DNA of 64,000 nucleotides from contig JAKPHF010000008.1 in NCBI GenBank assembly GCA_029550525.1, forward strand, positions 186,001-250,000, in the 5' to 3' direction. Source of the DNA: Planctomycetota bacterium. Its GTDB lineage: Bacteria > Planctomycetota > Phycisphaerae > UBA1845 > PWPN01. Made by a program: the position numbers and the translations under genes. How positions within the stretch are numbered: the first letter of the stretch is position 1; each line of letters begins with the position of its first letter. This document shows, in pieces, positions 17,089-25,752 of this stretch. Below the pieces are notes generated by a model. The model did no database searches and was not told the origin of the DNA. It worked only from the letters and a program-made list of their open reading frames with translations.

Positions 17089-17817
17089 TCACGCGTCGGC
17101 GCCCGCGAGGAGCGGCGGCCTGCGACGACGACGACGCTTCTTGGGAGCGCCGGGGATCGGCACCGGATGCTCGCGCGGTTCGGCACTGGCAGCGACAGTC
17201 AGGGCTTCGCTGGCGTTGGCCGCGAACAGGTCGGCGTTGACTTCCTTCCACAAGCCTTCCGCACGGTTGAACACGCCTCCGGAAATCATGATGTTCATGG
17301 TGGGGTTCACGCCCACGCCACGGATGAGATCGATCAGCTTGCGAACGTTGGCCACGCCCGACGGCTGCGTCCCGAAGATGAGGAGGATTTCCGGCCGCAG
17401 TTGGCCGACCAATGAGAGGATTTCGTCGTTCGGCACACCGCCGCCCACGAAATACACGTCCCACCCTTCCGCCTCGAACAGATCGGCACACATCTGGGCA
17501 CCGAGTTCCTCGGGCTCCCCATCCGCACACGTGATGAGAATGCGCCGTCCATTGGGGGCCTGCCGCTCCAGCTTTGCCTGCAACTGGTCGGCCAGGGCCC
17601 GGCTGATCCGCGTCGCCATGTGCTCGGTGGCCGTGTTGATCTGGTCGGCCCGGTACATTCGCTGCAGCGTTTCCATGGCCGGCCAGAGCACTTTGCGGTA
17701 CACAGTCTTCGGCTCAATCCCACTGGCCAAAACCTCGGCCAGAACGTCACGGCAGGCTTGCCGCTGACCCGTCAGGAGCGTCCCCACAAACCGATCGACC
17801 ATGCGTTCCGCGTTCAT
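17089..17817 (-). CDS. Corrinoid-type (B12-binding fold) protein lacking the HxxG motif
   Basis: 242 residues. The N-terminal helical cap (about 1-85, with YRKVLWPAMETLQRMYRADQ and a TEHMATRIS helix) and a flavodoxin-like domain (about 90-205) match B12-binding proteins of the MerR/methyltransferase type. The normal ligand-providing loop, GExHxLG, reads GEPEELG, so the axial His is absent; cobalamin could still bind base-on, or not at all. Matching later parts are FEAEGWDVYFVGGGVPNDEI and the IFGTQPSGVANV strand. The C terminus ends in six consecutive Arg. I chose ATG 17817 because AAGGAAG lies at a suitable distance, although ATG 17823 is close by. It may be a light or redox regulator's partner, but no regulator gene is adjacent. 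Confidence 0.75.
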   Translation of the reverse strand: MNAERMVDRFVGTLLTGQRQACRDVLAEVLASGIEPKTVYRKVLWPAMETLQRMYRADQINTATEHMATRISRALADQLQAKLERQAPNGRRILITCADGEPEELGAQMCADLFEAEGWDVYFVGGGVPNDEILSLVGQLRPEILLIFGTQPSGVANVRKLIDLIRGVGVNPTMNIMISGGVFNRAEGLWKEVNADLFAANASEALTVAASAEPREHPVPIPGAPKKRRRRRRPPLLAGADA

Positions 17818-17943
17818 CGTCATCTTCCTTTCCCAGGCCGTCGCCAAGGCGCGGAGTCTCCCTGAGCGGGTGCTCGGTCCCGCTGACTACCGCCTGTTCA
17901 CCCCATGCATCCTGCTTGGAGGGAAGCTTCCGCCTGGAAGTCC

Positions 17944-17972
17944 AAAAAACCCGCCGGTAGCTCCGCACCGGC
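17944..17972 (-). terminator. Terminator- or attenuator-like hairpin upstream of the corrinoid-type gene
   Basis: On the minus strand GCCGGT pairs with ACCGGC (17967-17972 with 17953-17958) around an eight-base loop, followed by GGG and six T. It lies 127 bases before the start of the corrinoid-type gene on the same strand, so it could end an upstream transcript or attenuate this gene. The GGG between stem and T-run makes it imperfect. Confidence 0.45.
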
Positions 17973-18372
17973 CTCTTGGAAGAGTTGCTTGTCACCCGCC
18001 GGCCACGCCATGCCGACGCTGTATCCGGCCCCCAGTCAACTCGCCCGTTATCCGTCTGTTAATTTGGGCAAGCTGGATAGCTTGGAGACCTTGGTATCGG
18101 CGGACGGCCGCCAATTCCTCCAGCCGATCTCGTGAATTTGGACAAAATGGGCAAAGTCGCGCAAAATCTGGCCGACGTCCCATAAAACCAGCCCCTAAGC
18201 ACTCGCCCAGCCTCGTCCCAGGCAGGCCTGCCAATCAGTTCTTGCGCGAGGACGGAGGAATCGCGCCCCCCTTCACGCACAGCGGAGCCATTCGATCAGC
18301 GTTTGCGGGATACTCTTCTCGAGCTCATGCATGTTGCATGGGAGCGTCGGCGGGTCAAAGTGCAGCGCATGC

Positions 18373-18402
18373 AAAAGGCCGCGCTCGGATCGGAGCACGG
18401 CC
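18373..18402 (-). terminator. Rho-independent terminator of the tRNA-Ser gene
   Basis: On the minus strand GGCCGTGCTC pairs with GAGCGCGGCC (10 bp, one wobble) around a six-base loop, followed by TTTT. It begins six bases after the tRNA 3' end. Confidence 0.85.
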
Positions 18403-18407
18403 TTGAA

Positions 18408-18498
<91 letters not shown>

Positions 18499-18626
18499 AA
18501 GCTATTTAATTGTAGGCAGTTACGGCGACGGACCGAGGTCGGGAGCGCACCGAGGCGGCGGATGAGGCGCCGTCGCCGGGCGGCCGCTGGATGGCCCAGC
18601 CGTTTACTGCCGGAAGGTATACGGTA

Positions 18627-20351
18627 TCAGCGGAGTTGGTCGCGGTCAAGGCCGGCTGAACGGCGGAGCGGGGATGCGGGCGGAAGCAGGCCGGCGGGCG
18701 GAGATGGAGAGTCGCTGAGCCGCGCCCGGCGGGCGTCGAGCCAGCGGCCGGCGTCCATGAGGACCAGGTCGTCGACGCGACCGACAACCGCGTCGGGCTC
18801 GAGCAGATCGCGGATGACGTACGGGGACATGGTCGACTCGTTCAAGAGAATCCACCGGACGCCGTAACGCTGCAGGATCTCCTGGCGAGTCAGCCAATCG
18901 CCGGTGGCGAAGAAGGTGAACACGTCGCGATCACGGGCGGGCTGACCGGGCGTGAAAGTCTCGTAGTGCAGCGCGGCGACGATTCGGCCGCGCACCGACG
19001 GGACGGGCCACGACGTGACGGCATCGCTCAGCACCACGTCGCGCCGGCCGACCGGCTCGAGCAGTCGGTCGAACCGATCCATCAGGTGCAACCGCTTGTC
19101 GGGCTTGGCCAGGATCGGCGCGATATAAGGTCGGGCCAACGCCGGGTCGCGGGCGATGAGCACGATCTGCGGCACGAGGCAGTAAACCAGCGCCGCGACG
19201 AGGAGCAGATTGACGCCGGCGGGCAGCGAGACCGACTGCTCGAAGGAGAGCACATCGCGAACCGACCGGCTCCACGACCGGGGATTCAGCAGCCCTTCGG
19301 ACCACAGATAGCCAGCCACGGCCACATTCAAGAGTACCAGCGCAGGCATGGGTAGTCTGGCCAACAACGACGAGCGGGCCGGAAACGCCAACAGTGCGAG
19401 GCCGTAGCAGACGCCCGCGGTGAGCAAGCACATACGGATGAGTTCGTTTCGACGCAGGCTGATCACGAACGGCACGCAAGCCAGCGCGGGCAGGCTCCAG
19501 ACGGTGAGCATCCGAACGGAGACGAACGGGTTGAACCAGTACTCCCGATCCTGCACGTTACGCACGGCAGCCAGGAAGTCGAACCACGGCCAAGCCATAC
19601 ATAAGACACCCGATAACACTGCCACGACTGCTATCCGGCGAAACAGCCGGATGCGGACGTCGGCCGGGCCGGCCAGTGCCGCTGCTGCCATGCCGATGAA
19701 CGCAAACACGCCGGTGTGCCCGTGCGTGAGCACGCAGGCCGCCCCCATCACGGCGAGAGCAAGTACTTCCCACCACGCATGGCACTTGTGTGCCCCTGCC
19801 CGAAGCGCAGCTACCATGAACAGTGCGAGCGGGAAGCTCAACGCCGAGGGATTCACCTGGTGCCAAGGCAGGTCGGCCAAGGCATACGTGTTGGCGTATC
19901 CCGGCGCGCTGCCGTAAAAACTGACCATCACGATCAGCACGTACGGGCCGATCGCGGTCATTCCGTACACTGCCAGCAGCAGGTAAAGACTGACGATCAA
20001 CAGTGCGGTATTGACGACAGCGGCACCACTCAGCACGGCGTATGGATCAGCCCCGGTCCAGCGACACAGTGCTGCCAGCGCGATCGAATAGGGTGAATAG
20101 CGGATCGAAGGCTCATCGGTAGCATAAGTCGGGTTTCCTGGCCACCATCCCTCCTGCGTCAAGGCCACGACCGCCCGATGATGCTCCCAGGCATCGGCCT
20201 CCCAGATGCTGTCACGGTGAGGCGTGCACAAACCCACGTAGAGTACGAGAGCGGCACCGATCACCCCGTATGCAATCCGCGAGGTTCGCCCGTGCGGCTG
20301 CGGCAGAGACGGCGCGTCCTGCTCACGGCTGATCGATTCCGTTTGAGCCAT
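18627..20351 (-). CDS. Multi-spanning GT-C-like membrane protein of the EPS locus
   Basis: 574 residues from ATG 20351 (MAQTESISREQDAPS). An N-terminal cytoplasmic segment is followed by about 11-12 membrane helices, then a C-terminal soluble domain of about 150 residues. The first large loop, which would lie outside the cytoplasm, carries acidic residues right after helix 1 (SIWEADAWEHHRAV). That is the place of the catalytic acidic residue in GT-C glycosyltransferases using polyprenyl-phosphate sugars. The tail has a WILLNESTMSP strand and resembles the extracytoplasmic domain of such enzymes. It lies 35 bases after the sugar-transferase gene and is the last of that operon. An alternative is a polymer-modifying membrane enzyme. 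Confidence 0.65.
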   Translation of the reverse strand: MAQTESISREQDAPSLPQPHGRTSRIAYGVIGAALVLYVGLCTPHRDSIWEADAWEHHRAVVALTQEGWWPGNPTYATDEPSIRYSPYSIALAALCRWTGADPYAVLSGAAVVNTALLIVSLYLLLAVYGMTAIGPYVLIVMVSFYGSAPGYANTYALADLPWHQVNPSALSFPLALFMVAALRAGAHKCHAWWEVLALAVMGAACVLTHGHTGVFAFIGMAAAALAGPADVRIRLFRRIAVVAVLSGVLCMAWPWFDFLAAVRNVQDREYWFNPFVSVRMLTVWSLPALACVPFVISLRRNELIRMCLLTAGVCYGLALLAFPARSSLLARLPMPALVLLNVAVAGYLWSEGLLNPRSWSRSVRDVLSFEQSVSLPAGVNLLLVAALVYCLVPQIVLIARDPALARPYIAPILAKPDKRLHLMDRFDRLLEPVGRRDVVLSDAVTSWPVPSVRGRIVAALHYETFTPGQPARDRDVFTFFATGDWLTRQEILQRYGVRWILLNESTMSPYVIRDLLEPDAVVGRVDDLVLMDAGRWLDARRARLSDSPSPPAGLLPPASPLRRSAGLDRDQLR

Positions 20352-20386
20352 CGACGAACATGGCAAGGACGCTGTATCTTTCGGAG

Positions 20387-22036
20387 TCAGACCGGCTCGA
20401 GCTGACGGATTCGCCTCGGCGGTACCTGCACCGGCGGCGGCGCGGCCGTGGGTTTCCAGCTTGTCAGCCATCGCGGGCTCGGCCCCAGCCGGAGCAAGAT
20501 GCGAACGGTCTGCCAGATAATCTGCGCGTCCAGCCATAGAGAACGGTCCTGTACGTACTGTGTGTCGTAATGAATCCGCTCTTGAGGATCGATGAGACGG
20601 TCGTCGGTCCGAGCGACCTGCCACAGGCCGGTGATCCCGGGCCGCACGGACAAACGAATCCGCCGCCACGCGGGGCAACACCGGGTCACGGCGTCGGGTG
20701 CAGGCCGGGGCCCCACCAGGCTCATGTGGCCGAGCAAAACGTTCACCAGCCGAGGCAACTTGTCGAGCTTGGTCCGGCGTAGCCATCCGCCGAGTCGAGT
20801 CAGCCGCGGATCATGCTGCAGCGCGTCCGCATCGTGACTCGTGGTTCTGAACTCGAGGCAGTCGAATGCGATGCCATTGCGCCCCTGACAACGACGGCGA
20901 GACAACACCGGACCGTGAGAAGTCAGCTTGATCGCCAAGGCCACTACCGCCAAGCAAGGAGCGAGCAACAGCAAGCCGGCGGAGGAGACGGTGAAGTCGC
21001 GGATGCGGCGGATACGCTCGGCGAACGAAGGAACGATGGCACGAGTAACTCCACTGAGAAAGTCCGTGTCGTACAACTCGCCATCGGATCGAAAAACCTC
21101 GCCGCGGGCTCCGAAGACGCGATTGTGACAGCAATGTCCTCCGGCCAGCGATTCGCCCGGCAGAATAATGCTGCGGCTCACCACGGCATCGGCGCCGATT
21201 CGCGCACCGTCGCCCAGTGCGCTCGGTCCGATGATCACCGCGCCCGCGCCGATGGAAACATCCCGTCCGATCCGCACCGCACCGTGAAGTCGAACGCCCG
21301 GCTCGACACTCGCGATCTGGTTCAGGGGGCCGACGTCCGACGGTTCGGCCGATTGCTCGATCAGCCAGTGCAGTGCATCCAACGGCGTGGCATGACAACG
21401 CAACGCTGGATGGTGACACCATCGGACCTTATCGCCCGCCCGTCCCAGCCTCGTCTGCAAGTGATCGGCGATCGCCGCAAAGTGACCGACACACGTACCC
21501 GGATCGGGCCGAAACGTCCGCCGCGATAACACGATGAGAACCGGATTCGGCTCGGCGTCTTCGATCGAATCCGCATAATGGCGTATGGGACGTTCGATGA
21601 GGCCGCCGGGCCCCGATCTAACAAGCTCGCGACAATACTCGCGCTGACCCGACCCACAGAATACGGACATGGCCGCCCCACTACGGCGATGGGCAGCCAA
21701 AGCCGCGGCGAAATCGATGGACGGCAGCCGAGTCGCATCGAGAATCATGGTCTCGGACGCCCGGTGGGCCGGCTCGGCGCGGCCCCAGGTGCCGTCACCG
21801 AGATAGCGCCGGTACGTATGAACGACAAGATCGTCCCGGAGCGAAGCCTCGATCCGGTCCGCCAGCCAGGCCGGCATGATCAACTGGACGCTTCGGACGC
21901 GACTAGCGACCCAGCGCGAGTACTCAACGATCGCCGGCTCGCGAACCAGCGGCATGCGCCACGCCCGCTCCCAGGCATCGGGCGACGCCGCGCGGCGCGA
22001 AGCGGGTGCGACAACGATAAACGCCTGTGTGCTCAT
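20387..22036 (-). CDS. Polyprenyl-phosphate sugar-1-phosphate transferase fused to a beta-helix/nucleotidyltransferase-like N terminus
   Basis: 549 residues. Residues about 1-230 look like a degenerate nucleotidyltransferase-type domain (ETMILDATRLPSIDFAAAL). Residues 240-312 are left-handed beta-helix hexapeptide repeats (VRIGRDVSIGAGAVIIGPSA, ARIGADAVVSRSIILPG). Residues about 330-520 are a bacterial sugar transferase (PglC/WcaJ family): one membrane helix (SSAGLLLLAPCLAVVALAIK), FRTTSHDAD, KLPRLVNVLLGHMSLVGPRP and RPGITGLWQV. The usual Asp-Glu of DELPQ is Asp-Lys (DKLPRL). Such enzymes start the repeat unit by moving a sugar-1-phosphate from NDP-sugar to undecaprenyl phosphate at the inner membrane. 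It follows the Wzc-type kinase in the operon. Confidence 0.85.
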   Translation of the reverse strand: MSTQAFIVVAPASRRAASPDAWERAWRMPLVREPAIVEYSRWVASRVRSVQLIMPAWLADRIEASLRDDLVVHTYRRYLGDGTWGRAEPAHRASETMILDATRLPSIDFAAALAAHRRSGAAMSVFCGSGQREYCRELVRSGPGGLIERPIRHYADSIEDAEPNPVLIVLSRRTFRPDPGTCVGHFAAIADHLQTRLGRAGDKVRWCHHPALRCHATPLDALHWLIEQSAEPSDVGPLNQIASVEPGVRLHGAVRIGRDVSIGAGAVIIGPSALGDGARIGADAVVSRSIILPGESLAGGHCCHNRVFGARGEVFRSDGELYDTDFLSGVTRAIVPSFAERIRRIRDFTVSSAGLLLLAPCLAVVALAIKLTSHGPVLSRRRCQGRNGIAFDCLEFRTTSHDADALQHDPRLTRLGGWLRRTKLDKLPRLVNVLLGHMSLVGPRPAPDAVTRCCPAWRRIRLSVRPGITGLWQVARTDDRLIDPQERIHYDTQYVQDRSLWLDAQIIWQTVRILLRLGPSPRWLTSWKPTAAPPPVQVPPRRIRQLEPV

Positions 22037-22093
22037 CGCAGCGACGGAATGAGTGTCCGACGGGGGCAGCCACGAAAAAGCGGCGACCGGCTC

Positions 22094-24265
22094 TCAACTG
22101 GGGGCATACGCGTAACGGCTGTAGTAGTGAGTCCGATGCTCCACCCCGTTGAGCACCGCCCCCATGATGCGTCCCCCCATCTGGGTCAGCTTATCCTTGG
22201 CCGCCAGCGCGTCCTCCCGTGAAGAATGCTTGACGCGCAACACGACCAGAACGGTATCGATGTACCGGGCCCAGATACAGGCGTCATTGCTCAGCAGAAC
22301 GGGCGGAGAGTCCACCAGCACCAGGTCGAAGTCGTCGAAGGCAGCACGCACGCGTTCGAGCTGACCCGGCCGCACCAGTAGTTCGCTGAAACGGTCGCTG
22401 ATCGCCCCGGCCGGCAGAAAGCTCAGCCCGGGCGTGGACGTACTCAGAATGAAGTCTTCGGGATCCTGTCCGTCGGCGAGCAGTTCGGACAAGCCTGGCC
22501 GATCGTCCGCGCCCAACTGATGCGTGAGATCACGCTTGCGGTTGTCCGCGTCGATGAGCAGGACCCGCCGGCCGCTCTCAGCCAGAGCGATCGCCAACTC
22601 GCCTGCCGTGTGCGTCTTGCCTTCGCGCGGGTTGGGACTGGTGATGAGCAGACTGCGGAAATCCTGACTCCCGCCAGCAAAGAGCACGCACCCGCGGATG
22701 CCGCGAATCTCTTCGGCCACCGTGGCGAGCACGTCCTTGTCGGTCCCCTGCCGCCAACTGGGCATGGATCGCGTGCCGAGCACGGTCAGGCCCACGTTTT
22801 GCCGGACATCCTCCACGTTTCGGACGAAGGTGTCCCGCGAGTCGACGAGCAAAGCCAGCGCGAGCCCCATGAACAGGCCGGCCGCGATGGCGACGGCGGT
22901 GAGCTTGGGCCGCTTGTCGCGGGCGGGAGACGTCGGCTCGCTGGCCCACGAATCGATGCTCACCCGGGCGGGTCGCTGCTTCTCGACTTCCAGATGCTGG
23001 ATACGTTCGGAGACCTGGCCGTGCAGTTGCTCGGTCAGCTTCGTCTTGCTCTGCAGGGCCTGCAACTGAACCGCGTTCTTGCCCATGGTGCCCATGCGGT
23101 TGAGATCGTCGCGCACAACCTCCTCCAGCGCTCTTTCCTTCTGGGATGCTTCGTCGAAGGCCTGTTCGGCCGCCCGGCATTCCGCCTCAAACAGCAAGCG
23201 AGCACGCGCCTCGGCGAGCGCGTTGACGGACTCGGACAACGCTCGCGTGCGCTCGGCGATTCGGCTCTTCAGTTGCTCCACCCGCTCGCGAGTATAGCGC
23301 AGATCGCGATGATCGGGTCCGAGTTGCCGGGACAGCGAGATGAGGCGTTGCTCGTCCAGTTGCCGGGCCACGTTCAGTGACGCGAGTTCATCATCCGCCA
23401 AGAGCACCTGCTGCTGTAGGTGATCGAACTCAGCGGAGGACAGCGGCGCGGGGCCGCGCCGACGCAGCGATTCCAGCCGAGCCTGGGCGGCGACGCGGGC
23501 GGCCTGGGCCTCCTTGAGCTTGACCTGGATGGTTTGAATGCCCGCGGCGGCGGCTTCTTTGTGGTCACCCAAGGACAGCGTCCCGACTTCGGTTGCGAAG
23601 CTGTACAGCTCTTTGTGTTGCTGCTGCAGCTCCTGTTCGAGCTTCTCCTGCTTGTCGTACAGCAGTTCCAGTTGGGCTGTGTCATCACTTTGATTGTCGG
23701 CGAGAACCTTCTGCTCGTAGGCCCGCAGCACGGCATTGACCGTCGGAGCCAACTCGCGCGGATCGGGCCCCATCATGGACACGGCGATGTATTCGCCGGC
23801 ATCCGGATTCTCGATCTTGAGATGTTTCGAGAGATACGCCACCGGATCGGAAGTCTTCGACACCCATTGCAGAGCCTGGACCTCGGGCGCTTCGACGGCC
23901 CGCTTCAACACCGTCGCCGTCTTGATGTTCTGCATCTGGGCGGCCATGAACGCGTTGTAGAACGGCAGGAAGCCGCTCTCCTCATCGCGAAACAGAATTG
24001 GTCGAATCACCGGAGCCACCCGAACGAGCCCCACCGCTTCGTACTCGATGTGGAACTGCGTCCAGATCAGAGCGGTGAGTCCGCCCGTGACCACGATCCA
24101 AGTCGCGAGGATCAACGCCCAGCGCCGGCGCAGCGTGGCCGAGAGCGACACGCTCGTTCGCGACTTTTCCTCGGTCTGACCGGGATACGCCGGCATGAGC
24201 ACCGGAGCGTCCGGTACCGGTGAGAGCCGGCTCAGTGCCTGCAGTTCATTGGTGATATCGGACAT
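22094..24265 (-). CDS. Wzz/Wzc-type polysaccharide co-polymerase with BY-kinase domain
   Basis: 723 residues from ATG 24265 (MSDITNELQALSR). There is a membrane helix near residues 55-75 (ALILATWIVVTGGLTALIW), a Wzz-type periplasmic domain and a long coiled coil (about 190-400, ending in a GQVSERIQHLEVEKQ helix). A second helix lies near 465 (KLTAVAIAAGLFMGLALALL). The cytoplasmic tyrosine-kinase domain has Walker A TSPNPREGKT (canonical PGEGKS altered to PREGKT), A' VLLIDADNRKRD and Walker B LVLVDSPPVL. The C terminus ends in a Tyr cluster, HYYSRYAYAPS, the usual autophosphorylation site. Such proteins set polymer length and control export. It overlaps the end of the preceding nucleotidyltransferase gene by 20 bases. 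Confidence 0.92.
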   Translation of the reverse strand: MSDITNELQALSRLSPVPDAPVLMPAYPGQTEEKSRTSVSLSATLRRRWALILATWIVVTGGLTALIWTQFHIEYEAVGLVRVAPVIRPILFRDEESGFLPFYNAFMAAQMQNIKTATVLKRAVEAPEVQALQWVSKTSDPVAYLSKHLKIENPDAGEYIAVSMMGPDPRELAPTVNAVLRAYEQKVLADNQSDDTAQLELLYDKQEKLEQELQQQHKELYSFATEVGTLSLGDHKEAAAAGIQTIQVKLKEAQAARVAAQARLESLRRRGPAPLSSAEFDHLQQQVLLADDELASLNVARQLDEQRLISLSRQLGPDHRDLRYTRERVEQLKSRIAERTRALSESVNALAEARARLLFEAECRAAEQAFDEASQKERALEEVVRDDLNRMGTMGKNAVQLQALQSKTKLTEQLHGQVSERIQHLEVEKQRPARVSIDSWASEPTSPARDKRPKLTAVAIAAGLFMGLALALLVDSRDTFVRNVEDVRQNVGLTVLGTRSMPSWRQGTDKDVLATVAEEIRGIRGCVLFAGGSQDFRSLLITSPNPREGKTHTAGELAIALAESGRRVLLIDADNRKRDLTHQLGADDRPGLSELLADGQDPEDFILSTSTPGLSFLPAGAISDRFSELLVRPGQLERVRAAFDDFDLVLVDSPPVLLSNDACIWARYIDTVLVVLRVKHSSREDALAAKDKLTQMGGRIMGAVLNGVEHRTHYYSRYAYAPS

Positions 24266-25244
24266 GGCTACTGCTCCCCAACTGAGACAAAACGCGTCGG
24301 CGAAATCTCGAGGCGAACGCAAGGCGATGCCCGGCGGCGGATTCATCGGCCGGTACCACAAGAGCGCGATTCACGCATGCAGTGGCGGGCACATACGCCT
24401 TCGCCCAGATCACGCCTTCGGTGATGATCGCGTTCTCGCCGATCCAGGTCTCGGGCCCGATGCATGCCGGGCCGATCACGACCGCACCATCCAATATCTT
24501 AGCGCGAGGTCCCACGATGACCGGTCCGAACAACCTCACGTTTCTCCCGATGCTCGCATCAGTTGATACCCAAACATCGGAACCGAGCGATCGATACTGA
24601 CCGGGGCAACTCGCCAACTCGTCGGGCAACCGACGGTTGAGCCACTGAGCATGAACGTGCAAATACGATTGAACGTGGATGACTTCTTCGGTCGCTCCAT
24701 GCAGCGACAAAGCACCCACGCGAAGTCCTCGATCCAGCAATCGGGGAATGAGTTGTTCCTTGATGTCGCAGTATCCGGCCGCCGGGATATGGTCGAGCAC
24801 TTCGGGCTCGACGACGTACAACCCGCCGGGAGCACGCATTCGCGCGTTGCAGAAAACCGTCAGATGGTTGCGCTGTCGATGGTGACGCTCGACGAGCGTC
24901 TCAACCGGATCGTCCAGCCAGCATGCAGCGTTCACGGCGAGGAAGGTCTCGCCTCGCACGAACGTCTCGTTGTCCTTGAGACATCCGGCCGGCCCGCGAG
25001 GCATGGCGTCCTGTACAAAGCACAACTCGTCCAAACCGAGGTGCTGGCAGCCCAACAGGCCGGCGTAGAGTGAAATTTGTCCGTTCGCACAAACGCTCAG
25101 GGCCTGCGTTCCACCTTCGACCAGCCGATGGACGAGCCGGAGCATCAACGGTCGCATGGCCAGAGGCCACAACGGCCGCGGCAGTCCCAGTGCACCGCCC
25201 GGTCGATGATGGACCGGCCCGCCGGCGAGGAGAATGGCCCGCAT
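24246..25244 (-). CDS. Sugar nucleotidyltransferase-like protein with beta-helix C terminus
   Basis: 332 residues from ATG 25244 (MRAILLAGGPVHHRPGGALG). The start is the first strand of an NDP-sugar pyrophosphorylase fold, but the usual GxGTRL loop is replaced by GPVHHRP, so the nucleotide-binding signature is not intact. Residues 225-300 are hexapeptide beta-helix repeats (SIGRNVRLFGPVIVGPRAKI, AVVIGPACIGPETWIGENAI). This partial signature recalls the N-terminal half of the sugar transferase two genes downstream, so the two may be related. The function could be a non-catalytic paralogue or a sugar acyl/nucleotidyl transferase. Its start lies 31 bases past the regulator's end, and its own end overlaps the kinase start. 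Confidence 0.7.
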   Translation of the reverse strand: MRAILLAGGPVHHRPGGALGLPRPLWPLAMRPLMLRLVHRLVEGGTQALSVCANGQISLYAGLLGCQHLGLDELCFVQDAMPRGPAGCLKDNETFVRGETFLAVNAACWLDDPVETLVERHHRQRNHLTVFCNARMRAPGGLYVVEPEVLDHIPAAGYCDIKEQLIPRLLDRGLRVGALSLHGATEEVIHVQSYLHVHAQWLNRRLPDELASCPGQYRSLGSDVWVSTDASIGRNVRLFGPVIVGPRAKILDGAVVIGPACIGPETWIGENAIITEGVIWAKAYVPATACVNRALVVPADESAAGHRLAFASRFRRRVLSQLGSSSHVRYHQ

Positions 25245-25275
25245 GACAGGACTCCCGGATGACTTGGCTCGACGG

Positions 25276-25752
25276 CTACTCTTCCGTTTCGTGCGCTTCG
25301 TCTCGACGCGCCCGGGCCAGAGCCAGCATTTGCTCGTCCTGTTCCTGCGAGCTCTTATCCACGTCTTTGAAGTCTCTGATCTTCTGGGCCATGGTGTGCA
25401 GTGCCTTTTCGAAGCTGTCCGAGAGTGTCCAGCCCTCGCGATTCCCGAAACGCGGGTCAAACCGGCTCACGTGTTCGAGCAGGCCCATACGCCGCATCTT
25501 GGCCCGCACGCGTTCGAGTGTGCGGCGCGACACGCCTTGCGCGGTCACGAACTGTCCGAGATTGGGGACAATGCCTTCCGTGCGCCATTTGAGACGCACC
25601 CAAATCACGAGAAACGCATACTGCTGATTGCGGTTTCCGGGAAAAAACATCTCGGCGAGCTCGATGATGTTGGCGAGCTTGGCGATGCGCCGATGGGAGA
25701 AATCGATCTTGGTCGAGATCATCTCGGAGGTGTTGCTTTTCTTCGCGTCCAT
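25276..25752 (-). CDS. Winged-helix-like DNA-binding protein, likely EPS regulator
   Basis: 158 residues from ATG 25752 (MDAKKSNTSEMISTKIDFSH). The middle has a helix-turn-helix pattern with VTAQGVSRRTLERVRAKMRR as probable recognition helix, followed by MGLLEHVSRFDPRFGNREGW as wing. A charged helical tail ends the protein (SSQEQDEQMLALARARRDEA). It is the first gene of the 25752-18627 operon and stands divergent from the secreted PKD-protein gene, with 522 bases between them, so it probably controls one or both. No sensor or phosphoacceptor domain is seen. The DNA-binding inference rests on pattern only. Confidence 0.65.
   Translation of the reverse strand: MDAKKSNTSEMISTKIDFSHRRIAKLANIIELAEMFFPGNRNQQYAFLVIWVRLKWRTEGIVPNLGQFVTAQGVSRRTLERVRAKMRRMGLLEHVSRFDPRFGNREGWTLSDSFEKALHTMAQKIRDFKDVDKSSQEQDEQMLALARARRDEAHETEE

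Larger units (their letters stand above)
17818..18407. other. 590-base gap without a clear gene
   Basis: I find no convincing protein gene here. It holds a terminator-like hairpin on the minus strand (17944-17972), a 12-bp palindrome GGCAGGCCTGCC near 18220 and the tRNA terminator at 18373-18402. The long leader (about 120 bases or more) of the corrinoid-type gene would lie in its left part, but I could not fit a known riboswitch consensus. Confidence 0.5.

Noticed and set aside
17992..18234. Possible 80-residue minus-strand protein with RDRLEELAAVRRYQGLQA
   Set aside because: The helical segment looks protein-like, but the frame starts with TTG, has no ribosome binding site and shows no relation to neighbours. 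Evidence is too weak.
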